The notes: generated by a model not told the origin, from the letters alone. Positions 18,260 through 27,725 are shown, numbered from the stretch's first letter. The stretch is DNA of 64,000 bases from Rhodopseudomonas palustris JSC-3b (GCA_000504425.1 KI632513.1:2688069-2752068), one strand, 5' to 3'. Program-made: numbers and translations.

Positions 18260-19840
18260 GTGATTTCAAATTGCGCGCGACGACATACTATTTCCGAGCT
18301 GCTGCGGCGCACCGCGCGGCGCATGCCGGACAAGACCGCGGTAATCTGCGGCGAGTTGTCGTGGAGCTATCGTCAGTTCGACGAGGTCTGTGAGCAATTA
18401 TCACGCGGCATCGCCTCGCTCGACGTCAAGCCGGGCGACCGCGTCGCGCTGCTGGCGCGCAACTCGCACGCCTTTGCCGCGATGCGCTACGCAGTGGCGC
18501 GCGCCGGCGCAGTACTGGTGCCGATCAACTTCATGCTCAACGCCCAGGAGATCGGCTATATCCTGCGCCATTCCGGCGCGCGGGTGCTGTGCACCGATAG
18601 CGGCATGGCGGACACTGCTACGGCTGCCGCCAAGCTCGATACCAGCGTCGAACATTTCGTCTGGCTACCGAGCCTGCGGCCGAGCGAGCCGGTGGATGGC
18701 ATGATCACCTTCGACACGCTGCTGGCGCGCGGCGCCGCGGCGCCGGCGGCATCGGTCGAGATTCCGAACGATGCGCTCGCGCAAATCCTCTACACCAGCG
18801 GCACCGAGTCGCTGCCGAAGGGCGCGATGCTGACCCATGATGCGGTGATCGCGCAATATGCCAGCTGCGTAGCGGCCTGCGAGTTCAAGCCGACCGACAT
18901 CATGGTGCACGCCATGCCGATGTTCCATTGCGCGCAGCTCGACGTGTTTGTCGGGCCCGCGGTGCAGCTTGGCGCCACCAATATCATCATCGACGCGCCC
19001 GTTCCGGAGACGGTGTTCGACCTGATCGAGCGCTATCAGGCAACTTCGTTCTTCGCACCGCCGACGGTGTGGATCGCGCTGCTGCGCTCGCCGGCTTTCG
19101 ATCCGGCGCGGCTGCGCTCGCTGAGCAAAGCCTATTACGGCGCTTCGATCATGCCGGTCGCGGTGCTGATGGAAATGCAGGAACGGCTACCGCAGGTGCG
19201 GTTCTGGAACCTGTATGGCCAGACCGAGATCGCGCCGACCGCGACCATTCTCGGCCCCGAGGATCAGATCCGCAAGGCGGGCTCGGCCGGCAAGCCGGTG
19301 CTCAATGTCGAAACCCGGGTGATCGACGAATTCGGCAATGACGTCGCGATCGGCGAAGTCGGCGAGATCGTGCATCGCTCGCCGCAATTGATGATCGGTT
19401 ACTTCCGCGACGAGGAACGCACCGCGCAAGCATTCGAGGGCGGCTGGTTCCACAGCGGCGATCTCGGCGTGCTCGATGACGAGGGCTATCTCACCGTGGT
19501 CGATCGCAAGAAGGACATGATCAAGTCAGGCGGCGAAAACGTCGCCAGCCGTGAGGTCGAAGAAGCGATCTATCTGCTCGACGGCGTGTCCGAAGTGGCG
19601 GTGATCGGCCTGTCCGATCCGCGCTGGATCGAAGCGGTGACGGCGATCATCGTGCCGCGCAGCGGCGTGACGCTTACCGAAGAGGAAGTGATCGCCCATT
19701 GCAAGAGCAAGCTCGCCGGCTTCAAATCGCCCAAGCGCGTGATCTTCGCCGAAGCGCTGCCGCGCAATCCGAGCGGCAAGATCTTGAAGCGCGATCTGCG
19801 CCGGGTCTACGAGGCAACCGCCAGCCAGGCTGCGGAATAG
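18260..19840 (+). CDS. Acyl-CoA synthetase (class I adenylate-forming ligase)
   Basis: Activates a carboxylic acid to its CoA thioester through an acyl-adenylate. I choose the GTG at 18260 because GGGAGG lies 6 nt upstream; the frame is open further up but lacks a ribosome site. The ~526 residues include the P-loop-like YTSGTESLPKGAMLTH, the aromatic LYGQTE motif, GWFHSGDLG, the hinge VDRKKDMIKSGGENV and the C-terminal catalytic Lys in NPSGKILKRDLR. Chain-length or aromatic preference is not readable. A binding protein for an ABC transporter follows on the same strand, suggesting uptake and activation of one compound. Confidence 0.9.
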   Translation: MISNCARRHTISELLRRTARRMPDKTAVICGELSWSYRQFDEVCEQLSRGIASLDVKPGDRVALLARNSHAFAAMRYAVARAGAVLVPINFMLNAQEIGYILRHSGARVLCTDSGMADTATAAAKLDTSVEHFVWLPSLRPSEPVDGMITFDTLLARGAAAPAASVEIPNDALAQILYTSGTESLPKGAMLTHDAVIAQYASCVAACEFKPTDIMVHAMPMFHCAQLDVFVGPAVQLGATNIIIDAPVPETVFDLIERYQATSFFAPPTVWIALLRSPAFDPARLRSLSKAYYGASIMPVAVLMEMQERLPQVRFWNLYGQTEIAPTATILGPEDQIRKAGSAGKPVLNVETRVIDEFGNDVAIGEVGEIVHRSPQLMIGYFRDEERTAQAFEGGWFHSGDLGVLDDEGYLTVVDRKKDMIKSGGENVASREVEEAIYLLDGVSEVAVIGLSDPRWIEAVTAIIVPRSGVTLTEEEVIAHCKSKLAGFKSPKRVIFAEALPRNPSGKILKRDLRRVYEATASQAAE

Positions 19841-19892
19841 CTTTCGCGCCGGGAATCGACCGCGCGACGCGCAGCCCACATCAGCCTCGGCC

Positions 19893-19923
19893 GTGGCGGT
19901 TCTGATCTGATCGGAACCGCCAC
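19893..19923 (+). repeat. Perfect-armed hairpin GTGGCGGTTC/GAACCGCCAC
   Basis: Ten-base arms separated by TGATCTGATCG. It belongs to the same GGTTC/GAACC palindrome type as 439-480 and 60578-60607. It lies 52 nt after the acyl-CoA ligase stop and may act as a transcript end or mRNA stabiliser; no T-run follows. Confidence 0.5.
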
Positions 19924-20072
19924 GATTGGCGCAAACAGCCAAGCGGACCGACACGGCTCAATCAGGGAGGGATGGCCGGCGACCACCGGCACGGACGGCG
20001 CCGCCGCACATGACATCGCGCCTGCGCCGATTGCATTTCAAAAAATGAAAAACAGCAATCTCGGAGGAAACG

Positions 20073-21287
20073 ATGTTCTTTGCGAAAGCCGCGACCGCGG
20101 CCGCGCTGTGCGTTGCTATCACTTTCGGGGGCAGCGCGAGCGCGCAAACCGGCAGTGCCGTCAAGATCGGGCTGCTCGGTGATTTCTCTTCGGTCTATTC
20201 CGACATTGGCGGCATGGGCAATGTCGAAGCGGTGAAGATGGCGATCGAGGACATGGGCGGCACCATGTTCGGCCGGCCGATCGAATTCATCCACGCCGAT
20301 GTCCAGAACAAAGCCGACATCGCCGCCTCGCTGGCGCGGCGCTGGTACGAGAACGAGGGCGTCGACATGATCATCGATCTGCCGACCTCGGCAACGGCGC
20401 TCGCGGCGATGGAAATGTCGAAACGCTACGAGAAGATCATGATCGTCACCGACGCGGCGTCGTCGGACATCACCGGCAAAGCGTGCTCGCCCTACACCGC
20501 ACATTGGACCTACGACACCTATTCCAATGCCCATACGGTCGGCAGCGCGATCGTCAAGAATGGCGGCGACACCTGGTTCTTCATCACCGCAGACTATCTG
20601 TTCGGGCACTCGATCGAGCGCGACACCGGCGAGGTGGTGAAGGCCGCAGGCGGCAAGGTGCTGGGCAGCGCCCGTCACCCGCTCAACAACGCCGATTTCT
20701 CGTCCTATCTGCTGCAGGCACAATCATCGAAAGCCAAGATCGTCGGCATGGCCAATGGCGGCGGTGACACCATCAACACCATCAAGCAGGCCTCGGAATT
20801 CGGCCTCGTCGCCGGTGGCCAAAAGCTCGCCGGCATCGTGATGTTCATTTCCGACATTCACAGCCTCGGACTGAAGATGGCCAAGGGGCTGATCGTCACC
20901 GAAGCCTATTATTGGGACCTCAATGATCGCACCCGCGCCTTTGGCAATCGGTTCTTCGAACGGATGAAGCGGATGCCGACCATGAACCAGGCCGCAACCT
21001 ACAGCGCCGCGCTGCATTATCTAAAGGCGGTGAAGGCCGCGGGCAGCAAGGACACGGTGCCGGTGCTGGCCAAAATGCGCGAGACGCCGGTGCGCGATGC
21101 TTTCACCGACAACGGCTATCTGCGCGAAGACGGCCGCATGGTGCACAGCATGTTCCTGTTCGAGGTCAAGAAGCCCGAAGAGTCAAAAGCGCCCTGGGAC
21201 TACTACAAGCTGCTGGCCGAAGTGCCGGGCGAGCAGGCGTTCCGCCCGCTCAAGGATGGCAACTGCCCACTGATCAAGACCAACTGA
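20073..21287 (+). CDS. ABC transporter substrate-binding protein, branched-chain amino acid (HAAT) type
   Basis: Periplasmic binding protein of the LivJ-like fold. The signal peptide covers residues 1-25 (ending ASAQ), a GGAGG ribosome site precedes the ATG, and the mature part begins VKIGLLGDFSSVYSD, typical of the Periplasmic_binding_6 family. Further family-like stretches are FITADYLFGHSIERD and NNADFSSYL. Total length 404 residues is normal. No permease or ATPase gene is beside it, so it is an orphan that must share a transporter encoded elsewhere. R. palustris relatives use such proteins for aromatic and dicarboxylic acids (general knowledge); the ligand here is not known. Confidence 0.88.
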   Translation: MFFAKAATAAALCVAITFGGSASAQTGSAVKIGLLGDFSSVYSDIGGMGNVEAVKMAIEDMGGTMFGRPIEFIHADVQNKADIAASLARRWYENEGVDMIIDLPTSATALAAMEMSKRYEKIMIVTDAASSDITGKACSPYTAHWTYDTYSNAHTVGSAIVKNGGDTWFFITADYLFGHSIERDTGEVVKAAGGKVLGSARHPLNNADFSSYLLQAQSSKAKIVGMANGGGDTINTIKQASEFGLVAGGQKLAGIVMFISDIHSLGLKMAKGLIVTEAYYWDLNDRTRAFGNRFFERMKRMPTMNQAATYSAALHYLKAVKAAGSKDTVPVLAKMRETPVRDAFTDNGYLREDGRMVHSMFLFEVKKPEESKAPWDYYKLLAEVPGEQAFRPLKDGNCPLIKTN

Positions 21288-21318
21288 TAGCAACGGCGAT
21301 CAATGCCACCTAACGCTA

Positions 21319-21351
21319 CGTCATGGCCGGGCCTCGTCCCGGCCATCCACG
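21319..21351. repeat. Fragment of the GTCATGGCCGGG dispersed repeat
   Basis: CGTCATGGCCGGG and CCCGGCCATCCACG pair around CCTCGT. The same arms occur inside 8533-8685 and 29282-29394. It sits between the converging binding-protein and glutamine amidotransferase genes. Confidence 0.5.
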
Positions 21352-21391
21352 ACTATCATCTTGAACCACTTGGAGGCTGGGCATTTGCACT

Positions 21392-22117
21392 TCAGGCCAA
21401 GGCCGCCGCCACCAAGCCCAGAAAATTATCGTTCAAACGCCTGGCCGCTTGTGCAAAGGCCGGCAGCCGCGACGCGGTGTCGTCCGCGAGCTGCGCGGCG
21501 CGCTGCGGCCCGAGCGCGGCATCGAGCGAAGCGGCGTAGGCCGGCAGTTCGCGCCATTGCGGCACGGTCTCTGCGGTGATCTCGACATGGTACTGCACGC
21601 CATAGGCGTGGTGCCCGACCCGCATCGCCTGCACCGCGCAGGCTTCATTGCCAGCCAGCACCACGGCATCCGGCGGCAAGTGCTGCACCTCGCAACTATG
21701 CCACTGAAAGGTCTCGACCGGATTGGCAAAGCCGGCAAATAGCGGATCAGCCAGCCCGTCGGCATTGAGCGTGACCGTTCCGAGCCCGACCTCCGGAGTG
21801 CGGCCAAGCCCGACTGTGCCGCCGAGCGCCGCCGCCAGCAGCTGATGACCGAGACAGATGCCAAGATAAGGCCGCTGCAGTTCGGTGACGAAGCGGCGAA
21901 TTGCCGCTTTTTCCGGCACCAGCCAGGGATACTCGGCCTCCTGCCAGACATCCATCGGCCCGCCCATCACCACCAGTGCCTGGTAATTACTCAGTTCGGG
22001 GATCGGCTCGCCTTCATCGAGTTCGACGGCATCCCACTCAATGCCGGCCTCGCGCCAGAATGTACGGAAAATACCCGGATGCTCAATCGCGACATGCTGA
22101 AAGACCAGAAACCGCAT
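21392..22117 (-). CDS. Class I glutamine amidotransferase-like protein
   Basis: The start ATG 22117 (MRFLVFQHVAIEHPG) has GAGG about 10 nt upstream. The 241 residues carry the full class I triad: nucleophile Cys88 in GICLGHQLL and His177/Glu179 in YGVQYHVEIT. It resembles stand-alone GMP-synthase-like amidotransferase domains. A synthetase partner is not adjacent, so it may hydrolyse or transfer a gamma-glutamyl group on its own. It is divergent from draT with ~180 bp between starts. Whether it is tied to nitrogen status is only a guess from that position. Confidence 0.82.
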   Translation of the reverse strand: MRFLVFQHVAIEHPGIFRTFWREAGIEWDAVELDEGEPIPELSNYQALVVMGGPMDVWQEAEYPWLVPEKAAIRRFVTELQRPYLGICLGHQLLAAALGGTVGLGRTPEVGLGTVTLNADGLADPLFAGFANPVETFQWHSCEVQHLPPDAVVLAGNEACAVQAMRVGHHAYGVQYHVEITAETVPQWRELPAYAASLDAALGPQRAAQLADDTASRLPAFAQAARRLNDNFLGLVAAALA

Positions 22118-22295
22118 AGTGCCCTTTTCCTCATGCTGAGCCGGCGCTGGCCGCACTCATGCAACGTTCATGCAAGCAGCCTGCCGACTAACGGCTAGGC
22201 CGCCGCGACCGCCGCAGCCCTTGACGGCGATGGCCTTTGCCCGCCATCGATGGAGCGCGAAAGGCCGCCGGCGACGGCGCCCCCTGGATGTTGCC

Positions 22296-23129
22296 ATGAA
22301 ACCGTTCGCGACGCCCGAGGCCGTACCGACCGCAATCGGCCACTCGACCAATCTGGTCGGGGTGCCGATGGATTTTCTGGCGCATGCCGGCTTCAACGAC
22401 CAGCCGGTGCCGCTGCATATCTCCGGCGTGCGCGAGATGAATCCGGCGCTGTTCGAGATGCTGTCTTTGGCCGCCGACCTTGCCGAAGCCGGCGAAGCGT
22501 TCACCTGCTACATGATGGCGATGTTCGGCATCGATCCCGAACAGCGCGAGGAAGGCCGGGGCAACGGTCAGCGCCGCTATCGGTCGTCGTTCCTGCGGCT
22601 GATCAAGGGCTGGGGCTATGACAGCAACGGCCCGGAAGGCGCGGTGCTGAAGGGCTGGGTGGAAAGCCGGTTCGGCATCTTCCCGACCTTTCACAAGGCG
22701 CCGATCCAGCAGATTTCCAGCCGCACCTGGACCACCTATGTGGAAGAGAAGATGTCGAGCCGCTTCCACAACAACGCGATCTACGTGCAGCTCGATCTGC
22801 TATACGAGTTCTGCCAATGGGCGTTCGGCCGGTTCGTGGCGCCCGGCGCCAGTCATCTGACCTTGTATCGCGGCGTCAATTCGTTCGAGGAACATCAGAT
22901 CATCGAACGGATCGACAAGCATAACGTGCTGCTGCGCCTCAACAACCTCACCTCGTTTTCGTCGGACCGCGATATCGCCGGCTGCTTTGGCGACACCATT
23001 CTCACCGCGAAAATTCCGATTCCCAAAGTGGCGTTCTTCAACACGCTGCTGGCCACCCACCCGCTCAAGGGTGAAAGCGAATATCTGGTGATCGGTGGCG
23101 AATGCCGCGTCCACGCCAGCTATTTTTAG
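22296..23129 (+). CDS. draT: NAD(+)-dinitrogenase-reductase ADP-ribosyltransferase DraT
   Basis: Inactivates nitrogenase reductase (NifH) by ADP-ribosylating a surface Arg when ammonium appears or energy falls. I choose ATG 22296 (MKPFATPEAV), giving 277 residues, close to the ~276 of Rhodospirillum rubrum DraT; the upstream open frame is Arg-rich and not family-like. Visible motifs include GHSTNLVGVPMDFL (15-28) and CYMMAMFGI (71-79). The R-S-E triad is present: LYRGVN (Arg192), TSFSS (219-223) and GESEYLV (Glu260/Glu262). draG follows 33 nt downstream. The nif genes are not in this window. Confidence 0.93.
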   Translation: MKPFATPEAVPTAIGHSTNLVGVPMDFLAHAGFNDQPVPLHISGVREMNPALFEMLSLAADLAEAGEAFTCYMMAMFGIDPEQREEGRGNGQRRYRSSFLRLIKGWGYDSNGPEGAVLKGWVESRFGIFPTFHKAPIQQISSRTWTTYVEEKMSSRFHNNAIYVQLDLLYEFCQWAFGRFVAPGASHLTLYRGVNSFEEHQIIERIDKHNVLLRLNNLTSFSSDRDIAGCFGDTILTAKIPIPKVAFFNTLLATHPLKGESEYLVIGGECRVHASYF

Positions 23130-23162
23130 CCGAGCTGCAGCTGACATGACCGGAGCCGCGCG

Positions 23163-24050
23163 ATGACCCCCGCCAGCCTCGAAGACCGCGCGCTTGCCGC
23201 CTATCTCGGCTTTGCGATCGGCGATGCGCTCGGCGCCACCGTGGAATTCATGACCAAGGGCGAAATCGCCGCGCAATATGGCATCCACCGCGACATCATC
23301 GGCGGCGGCTGGCTGCGGATCAAGCCCGGACAGATCACCGACGACACCGAGATGGCGATCGCGCTCGGCCGTTCGCTGCTGCGCCACAACGGGTTAGAGC
23401 TGGTCGATGTCTGCGAGGAATTCGCCGCCTGGCTGAAAAGCCGGCCGATCGATGTCGGCTCGACCTGCCGGCGCGGCATTCGCCGCTACATCACCGACGG
23501 CACGACGCAGGGGACGTATTTTGAGGGCGATGCCGGCAATGGCGCGGCGATGCGGGTGCTGCCGGTGGCGCTGGCCACGATTGGCCAGCCGGAGACGGCG
23601 GAAAGCTGGGCACTGATCCAGTGCCGCATCACTCATCATCACCCGCTATCCGACGCCGCGGCGATCATGCTGGTGCGCATGGTGCAGCATCTGCTGCAGG
23701 GCGGCGACAAGGCCGGCGCGCGCGCCATTGCCGATCAGATCATCGCCGAGCACAGGCTGCTGAAATTCGAGCCCTATGACGGCCAATCGACCGCCTATGT
23801 GGTCGATACGCTCAAAACCGTGCTGCATTATTATTTCAGCACCGACTCCTTTGCGGATTGTCTGGTCGGCACCGTGAACCAGGGCGGCGACGCCGACACC
23901 ACCGGCGCGCTGGCGGCGATGCTCGCCGGCGCCACTTACGGAATGGCCGCGATCCCGCCAAAATGGCTGGCGCGGCTCGACCGCAAAATCACCGCTGAAA
24001 TCCGCGCCCAGGTGCCGGGGCTGCTGTCGATCGCAGCTAACGGCGGGTAG
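23163..24050 (+). CDS. draG: ADP-ribosyl-dinitrogenase reductase hydrolase DraG
   Basis: Removes the ADP-ribose that DraT adds to NifH, restoring nitrogenase activity. The 295-residue protein keeps the binuclear metal site of the ADP-ribosylhydrolase family: Glu28 in ATVEF, TDDTE at 59-63, Asp97 in PIDVGS, Glu121-Gly-Asp123, His158 in THHHP, and GGDADTTGA with Asp243, Asp245 and Thr246. These positions coincide, as far as I recall, with R. rubrum DraG numbering. It follows draT closely on the same strand and is surely cotranscribed. Confidence 0.94.
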   Translation: MTPASLEDRALAAYLGFAIGDALGATVEFMTKGEIAAQYGIHRDIIGGGWLRIKPGQITDDTEMAIALGRSLLRHNGLELVDVCEEFAAWLKSRPIDVGSTCRRGIRRYITDGTTQGTYFEGDAGNGAAMRVLPVALATIGQPETAESWALIQCRITHHHPLSDAAAIMLVRMVQHLLQGGDKAGARAIADQIIAEHRLLKFEPYDGQSTAYVVDTLKTVLHYYFSTDSFADCLVGTVNQGGDADTTGALAAMLAGATYGMAAIPPKWLARLDRKITAEIRAQVPGLLSIAANGG

Positions 24051-24070
24051 CGCACCTAACCCTCTGGCGC

Positions 24071-24922
24071 TTACGGGCGTGCGGCTGGCGGAGCCACCGA
24101 GCCGTCCGGCTGCGCGGTCACGGCAACCGTTTCGTCGGTGTCGAAGAAGGTGCGCGCCGCGGCGGCAAAGCCTTCCGGCGTTTCATACATCAGATGATGG
24201 GTCGCGCCTTTGAACTGTACCAGCCAAGCGCCGGGGATAGCGGCCGCCAGCGTCTTCGAGCTGTCAGTACCAACGACGTTGTCAGCGGTGCCGACCACCA
24301 GCATCACCTGATTGTTGATCAGCGGCAGCTTGTCGAGCGGCGTTTTCCAATGCGTGGTGGCCTCGACCTGCCGGGCCACGATCGGATCGGGCGGCACGCG
24401 GCCGTGCAGCGCCTTGGCGACGTTGCTGCCATCGGTCGAGGTGGCGTGAATCAGCGCCTTGTTGAAGCGGTCGGGGTACAGCAACAGCAATTGCTGCGTG
24501 ATCGTGCTACCCATCGAATAGCCGAGCACATGGCTGCGCTTGACGCCGAGCGCGTCGAGCAGACCGATCACGTCGGCGGCGAACAGCGGATAGCTGAAAG
24601 TGGTGTCGTTGGCGGTCGTGTGGCCCATGCCGCGATTGTCCGGCACGATCAGCTGATACTTCTGCGACAGCGCCTCGATGATTTGCGGCGGCCAGTGTTC
24701 GGCAGTGCCGCCCAGCCCCATGATCATCACCATCGGCTCGCCCTGGCCGATCAGCTTGTAGCCAATCGCAATGCCATTGGCATCGACCTGATAGATCGGG
24801 CGGCCCTGCCCGTCCTGCGCGATCTGTTTGCCCGCAGGCGCGATCGGATCGGCAATCGCCAAACTGGCGCCGACCAGCAGCGCGAAGGCATATGACACCA
24901 GCAACCGAGCGATCTTGGCCAT
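24071..24922 (-). CDS. Secreted alpha/beta-hydrolase
   Basis: The start ATG 24922 (MAKIARLLVS) has AGGTG 6 nt upstream and gives a signal peptide (residues 1-24, ending LAIA); a GTG nine bases earlier is also possible. The 283-residue product shows the hydrolase fold: MIMGLGGTAEHWPPQ (oxyanion region), DNRGMGHT, the nucleophile elbow GYSMGS (Ser137), an acid in VVGTADNVVG and His in KGATHHLMYE. A substrate cannot be named; it acts in the periplasm. It converges on draG with a 20-nt gap. Confidence 0.85.
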   Translation of the reverse strand: MAKIARLLVSYAFALLVGASLAIADPIAPAGKQIAQDGQGRPIYQVDANGIAIGYKLIGQGEPMVMIMGLGGTAEHWPPQIIEALSQKYQLIVPDNRGMGHTTANDTTFSYPLFAADVIGLLDALGVKRSHVLGYSMGSTITQQLLLLYPDRFNKALIHATSTDGSNVAKALHGRVPPDPIVARQVEATTHWKTPLDKLPLINNQVMLVVGTADNVVGTDSSKTLAAAIPGAWLVQFKGATHHLMYETPEGFAAAARTFFDTDETVAVTAQPDGSVAPPAARP

Positions 24923-25073
24923 GCGAATCACCTAGCGGGCAGAATTGCCCCGCCCGCGGATAGCAAGAAGCCGACGGGATGTCGTTGCGCTGAGCCTGGT
25001 GAGCGGGCCGCCTCCGTGATGCGACATGAGGGGGCGCTAGCGCGCAGACCCGCCATCCGGAAACAGGATGAAC

Positions 25074-25403
25074 TCAGCGTGCAAGGCCGAGTACGACAAG
25101 CAGCGCGGTATCAAGCTGTTCGAGCGTCGTCGCGTCCAGTGTACCGATCACCTGCCTGACCCGATCACGACGGAGCGCGCTGAGCTTGTCGGTCATGATC
25201 TGCGAACGAACACGCAAGCCGTTTTCCGGGCTGGGCTCGACGATCGGGCGCGTCCGCCGAAACTCGGACAGATCGGACGACATCGGGCAAATCAAGACCG
25301 ACGTGGTGAGATCGCCGAGCTCGTCTGCCTGAACGATCACGCCAGGACGCGGCTTGCCGAGATCGCCCGAGGCGACCAGCAGAACCACGTCGCCCCGCGT
25401 CAT
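25074..25403 (-). CDS. PemK/MazF-family toxin (mRNA interferase)
   Basis: The start ATG 25403 (MTRGDVVLLVASG) overlaps the antitoxin stop by 4 nt (25400-25403). The 109-residue protein has the family opening RGDVVLLV, then KPRPGVIVQAD, TSVLICPMSS and late QIMTDKLSALRRDRVRQVIGTL, matching the PemK/MazF fold order. Such toxins cleave mRNA at short sequence motifs and are neutralised by the partner. The reading frame is intact and the conserved Arg-Pro and Ser/Thr positions are present, so it is probably active. Confidence 0.85.
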   Translation of the reverse strand: MTRGDVVLLVASGDLGKPRPGVIVQADELGDLTTSVLICPMSSDLSEFRRTRPIVEPSPENGLRVRSQIMTDKLSALRRDRVRQVIGTLDATTLEQLDTALLVVLGLAR

Positions 25404-25633
25404 GCCCAATCTGCCGGATCGCGGACCTTGTCGAGCCAATCATCTAGTGCGTCGTTGTCGGGATGCTTCGCCATCATCGCGCCCTCGCGGCGGATGTCAG
25501 CCAACACCTTTGGATCGCGCAGGTCGGGCACCCAATGTTGAACCGGCCGCAACCCCTGCGCGCGCAGCCGCTCTCGCCGCGACGCCATGCGCTCGCGGGG
25601 TGACTTGGGGATGGGCTTCTCGGAAGCAGACAT
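25400..25633 (-). CDS. MazE-type antitoxin (DUF3018-like)
   Basis: The 77-residue protein precedes the toxin gene and is translationally coupled to it by an ATGA overlap. Its layout, a basic N-terminal half (SPRERMASRRERLRAQGLRPVQHWVPDL) that should bind DNA and an acidic C-terminal half (NDALDDWLDKVRDPADWA) that should wrap the toxin, is that of antitoxins paired with PemK/MazF toxins and classed from memory as DUF3018. No ribosome-binding site precedes the ATG at 25633 because a 22-bp palindrome ends 5 nt upstream. Confidence 0.8.
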   Translation of the reverse strand: MSASEKPIPKSPRERMASRRERLRAQGLRPVQHWVPDLRDPKVLADIRREGAMMAKHPDNDALDDWLDKVRDPADWA

Positions 25634-25637
25634 GGGG

Positions 25638-25667
25638 TAAACGTAACATGTTACGTTTATTTTTCAA
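25638..25667 (-). promoter_or_regulatory. Operator/promoter of the toxin-antitoxin operon
   Basis: A perfect 22-bp palindrome at 25638-25659 (half-site TAAACGTAACA) is the likely antitoxin binding site. On the minus strand TTGAAA (25667-25662), 16 nt and TACGTT (25645-25640) form a promoter that the palindrome covers at its -10 and spacer. Six bases separate the -10 from the antitoxin ATG, so transcription may start at the A of ATG. Confidence 0.7.
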
Positions 25668-25801
25668 GCTGCGGTGGGGCAGCTGAAATCGGTGCAGTTA
25701 GACGAAATCGATCAGCTTCGGGAGAAGGCCAAGTCAGAAGCCGGTCAGACGCGATCGCCCCGCCGGAGCCCGATCTTTTCACCAGGTGACGGAAGTTCCC
25801 C

Positions 25802-27613
25802 TCAACTATCCACCTTGAGCGCGGCAATAAAGGCTTCCTGCGGGATTTCGACCTTGCCGAACTGCCGCATCTTCTTTTTGCCTTCCTTCTGCTTCTCGAG
25901 CAGCTTGCGCTTACGGGTGATGTCGCCGCCGTAGCACTTGGCGGTGACGTCCTTGCGCAGCGCGCGCACCGTCTCGCGCGCGATGATCTTGCCGCCGATC
26001 GCCGCCTGAATCGGGATCTGGAACATGTGCGGCGGGATCAGTTCTTTCATCTTCTCGACCATGGCGCGGCCGCGGCTTTCGGCGCGGGTGCGGTGCACCA
26101 GCATCGACAGCGCGTCGACCGGCTCGTTGTTGACGAGGATCTGCATCTTGACCAGATCGGCCGCCTTGTAGTCGGTCAGGTGATAGTCGAACGAGGCGTA
26201 GCCCTTCGACACGCTTTTCAGCCGATCATAGAAATCGAACACCACTTCGTTGAGCGGCAGATCGTACTTAACCATGGCGCGCGCGCCGACATAGGTGAGT
26301 TCTTTCTGGTTGCCGCGGCGGTCCTGGCACAGCTTCAGCACAGCGCCGAGATATTCGTCCGGCGTCATGATGGTGGCTTCGATCCACGGCTCGTCGATCT
26401 CGGCGATCTTGACCACGTCCGGCATATCGACCGGATTGTGAATTTCGAGTTCGGTGCCGTCAGTCATCCGCATCCGGTAGATCACGCTCGGCGCGGTCGC
26501 GATCAGATCGAGATCGAACTCGCGCGACAGCCGTTCCTGAATGATCTCCAGATGCAGCAGCCCGAGGAAGCCGCAGCGGAAGCCGAAGCCGAGCGCCGCC
26601 GAGGTTTCCATCTCGAACGAGAAGCTGGCGTCGTTGAGCCGCAACTTGCCCATCGCGGCGCGCAGCGTTTCAAAGTCGTCGGCATCGACTGGGAACAGGC
26701 CACAGAACACCACCGGCACCGCCGGTTTGAAACCTGGCAGCATGTCCGACACCGGCTTCTTGTCGTCGGTGATGGTATCGCCGACCCGGGTGTCGGCGAC
26801 TTCCTTGATCGCCGCGGTGATGAAGCCGACCTCGCCGGGGCCGAGCTCATCGACATTGACCATTTTGGGCGTGAAGAAGCCGACGCGCTCAACATCGTAA
26901 GCAGCGCCAGTACCCATCATGCGGATACGCTGGCCCTTCTTGAGCACACCATCGACCACGCGCACCAGCACCACCACGCCGAGATAGACGTCGTACCAGC
27001 TATCGACCAGCAGCGCCTTCAGGGTGGCGTCGCGGTCGCCCTTGGGCGGCGGCAGCCGGTTGACGATCGCCTCCAGCACGTCGGGCACGCCCAGGCCGGT
27101 CTTGGCGGAGATCATCACCGCGTCGGAGGCGTCGAGGCCGATCACGTCCTCGATCTGCTGCTTGATCTTGTCGGGCTCGGCCGCCGGCAGATCGACCTTG
27201 TTGAGCACCGGCACGATCTCATGATTGGCGTCGAGCGCGTGATAGACGTTGGCCAGCGTCTGCGCTTCCACGCCCTGGCTGGCGTCGACCACCAAAAGCG
27301 AGCCTTCGCAGGCGGCCAGTGAGCGCGACACCTCATAGGCGAAGTCGACATGGCCGGGCGTGTCCATCAGATTGAACACGTAGTCCTTGCCGTCCTTGGC
27401 GCGGTAAGTGAGGCGCACGGTCTGCGCCTTGATGGTAATGCCGCGCTCGCGCTCGATATCCATCGAATCGAGCACCTGTTCCTTGCCCGCCATTTCACGG
27501 TCGGTCATCGCCCCGGTCATCTGGATCAGACGATCGGCCAGCGTCGACTTGCCATGGTCGATATGGGCGACGATGGAGAAATTGCGGATGTTTTCGATGG
27601 GTTTGGTGCTCAT
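25802..27613 (-). CDS. lepA: Elongation factor 4 (LepA)
   Basis: Ribosome-associated GTPase of the EF-G-like family that acts during initiation or back-translocation. The 603-residue product has the G1 loop AHIDHGKST (17-25), RGITI, DTPGHVD and NKVDLP, and the LepA-specific C-terminal domain with [20 protein letters not shown]. Length is normal. It is monocistronic; the toxin-antitoxin promoter lies beyond its 3' end. Confidence 0.97.
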   Translation of the reverse strand: MSTKPIENIRNFSIVAHIDHGKSTLADRLIQMTGAMTDREMAGKEQVLDSMDIERERGITIKAQTVRLTYRAKDGKDYVFNLMDTPGHVDFAYEVSRSLAACEGSLLVVDASQGVEAQTLANVYHALDANHEIVPVLNKVDLPAAEPDKIKQQIEDVIGLDASDAVMISAKTGLGVPDVLEAIVNRLPPPKGDRDATLKALLVDSWYDVYLGVVVLVRVVDGVLKKGQRIRMMGTGAAYDVERVGFFTPKMVNVDELGPGEVGFITAAIKEVADTRVGDTITDDKKPVSDMLPGFKPAVPVVFCGLFPVDADDFETLRAAMGKLRLNDASFSFEMETSAALGFGFRCGFLGLLHLEIIQERLSREFDLDLIATAPSVIYRMRMTDGTELEIHNPVDMPDVVKIAEIDEPWIEATIMTPDEYLGAVLKLCQDRRGNQKELTYVGARAMVKYDLPLNEVVFDFYDRLKSVSKGYASFDYHLTDYKAADLVKMQILVNNEPVDALSMLVHRTRAESRGRAMVEKMKELIPPHMFQIPIQAAIGGKIIARETVRALRKDVTAKCYGGDITRKRKLLEKQKEGKKKMRQFGKVEIPQEAFIAALKVDS

Positions 27614-27725
27614 GGCGGCGGGATAGCATTGGCGCCTCTCACCAGCAAGATGATCCGCGGCGCTTGACGAGCTGTTCCCGCGCGGTGCATCTCGGCGGCG
27701 CCCGCCGCGAAAATCAGTTGCAACA

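Noticed and set aside
22170..22295. N-terminal extension of DraT
   Set aside because: The added 42 residues are Arg/Pro-rich and absent in R. rubrum-length DraT; ATG 22296 gives the right length.
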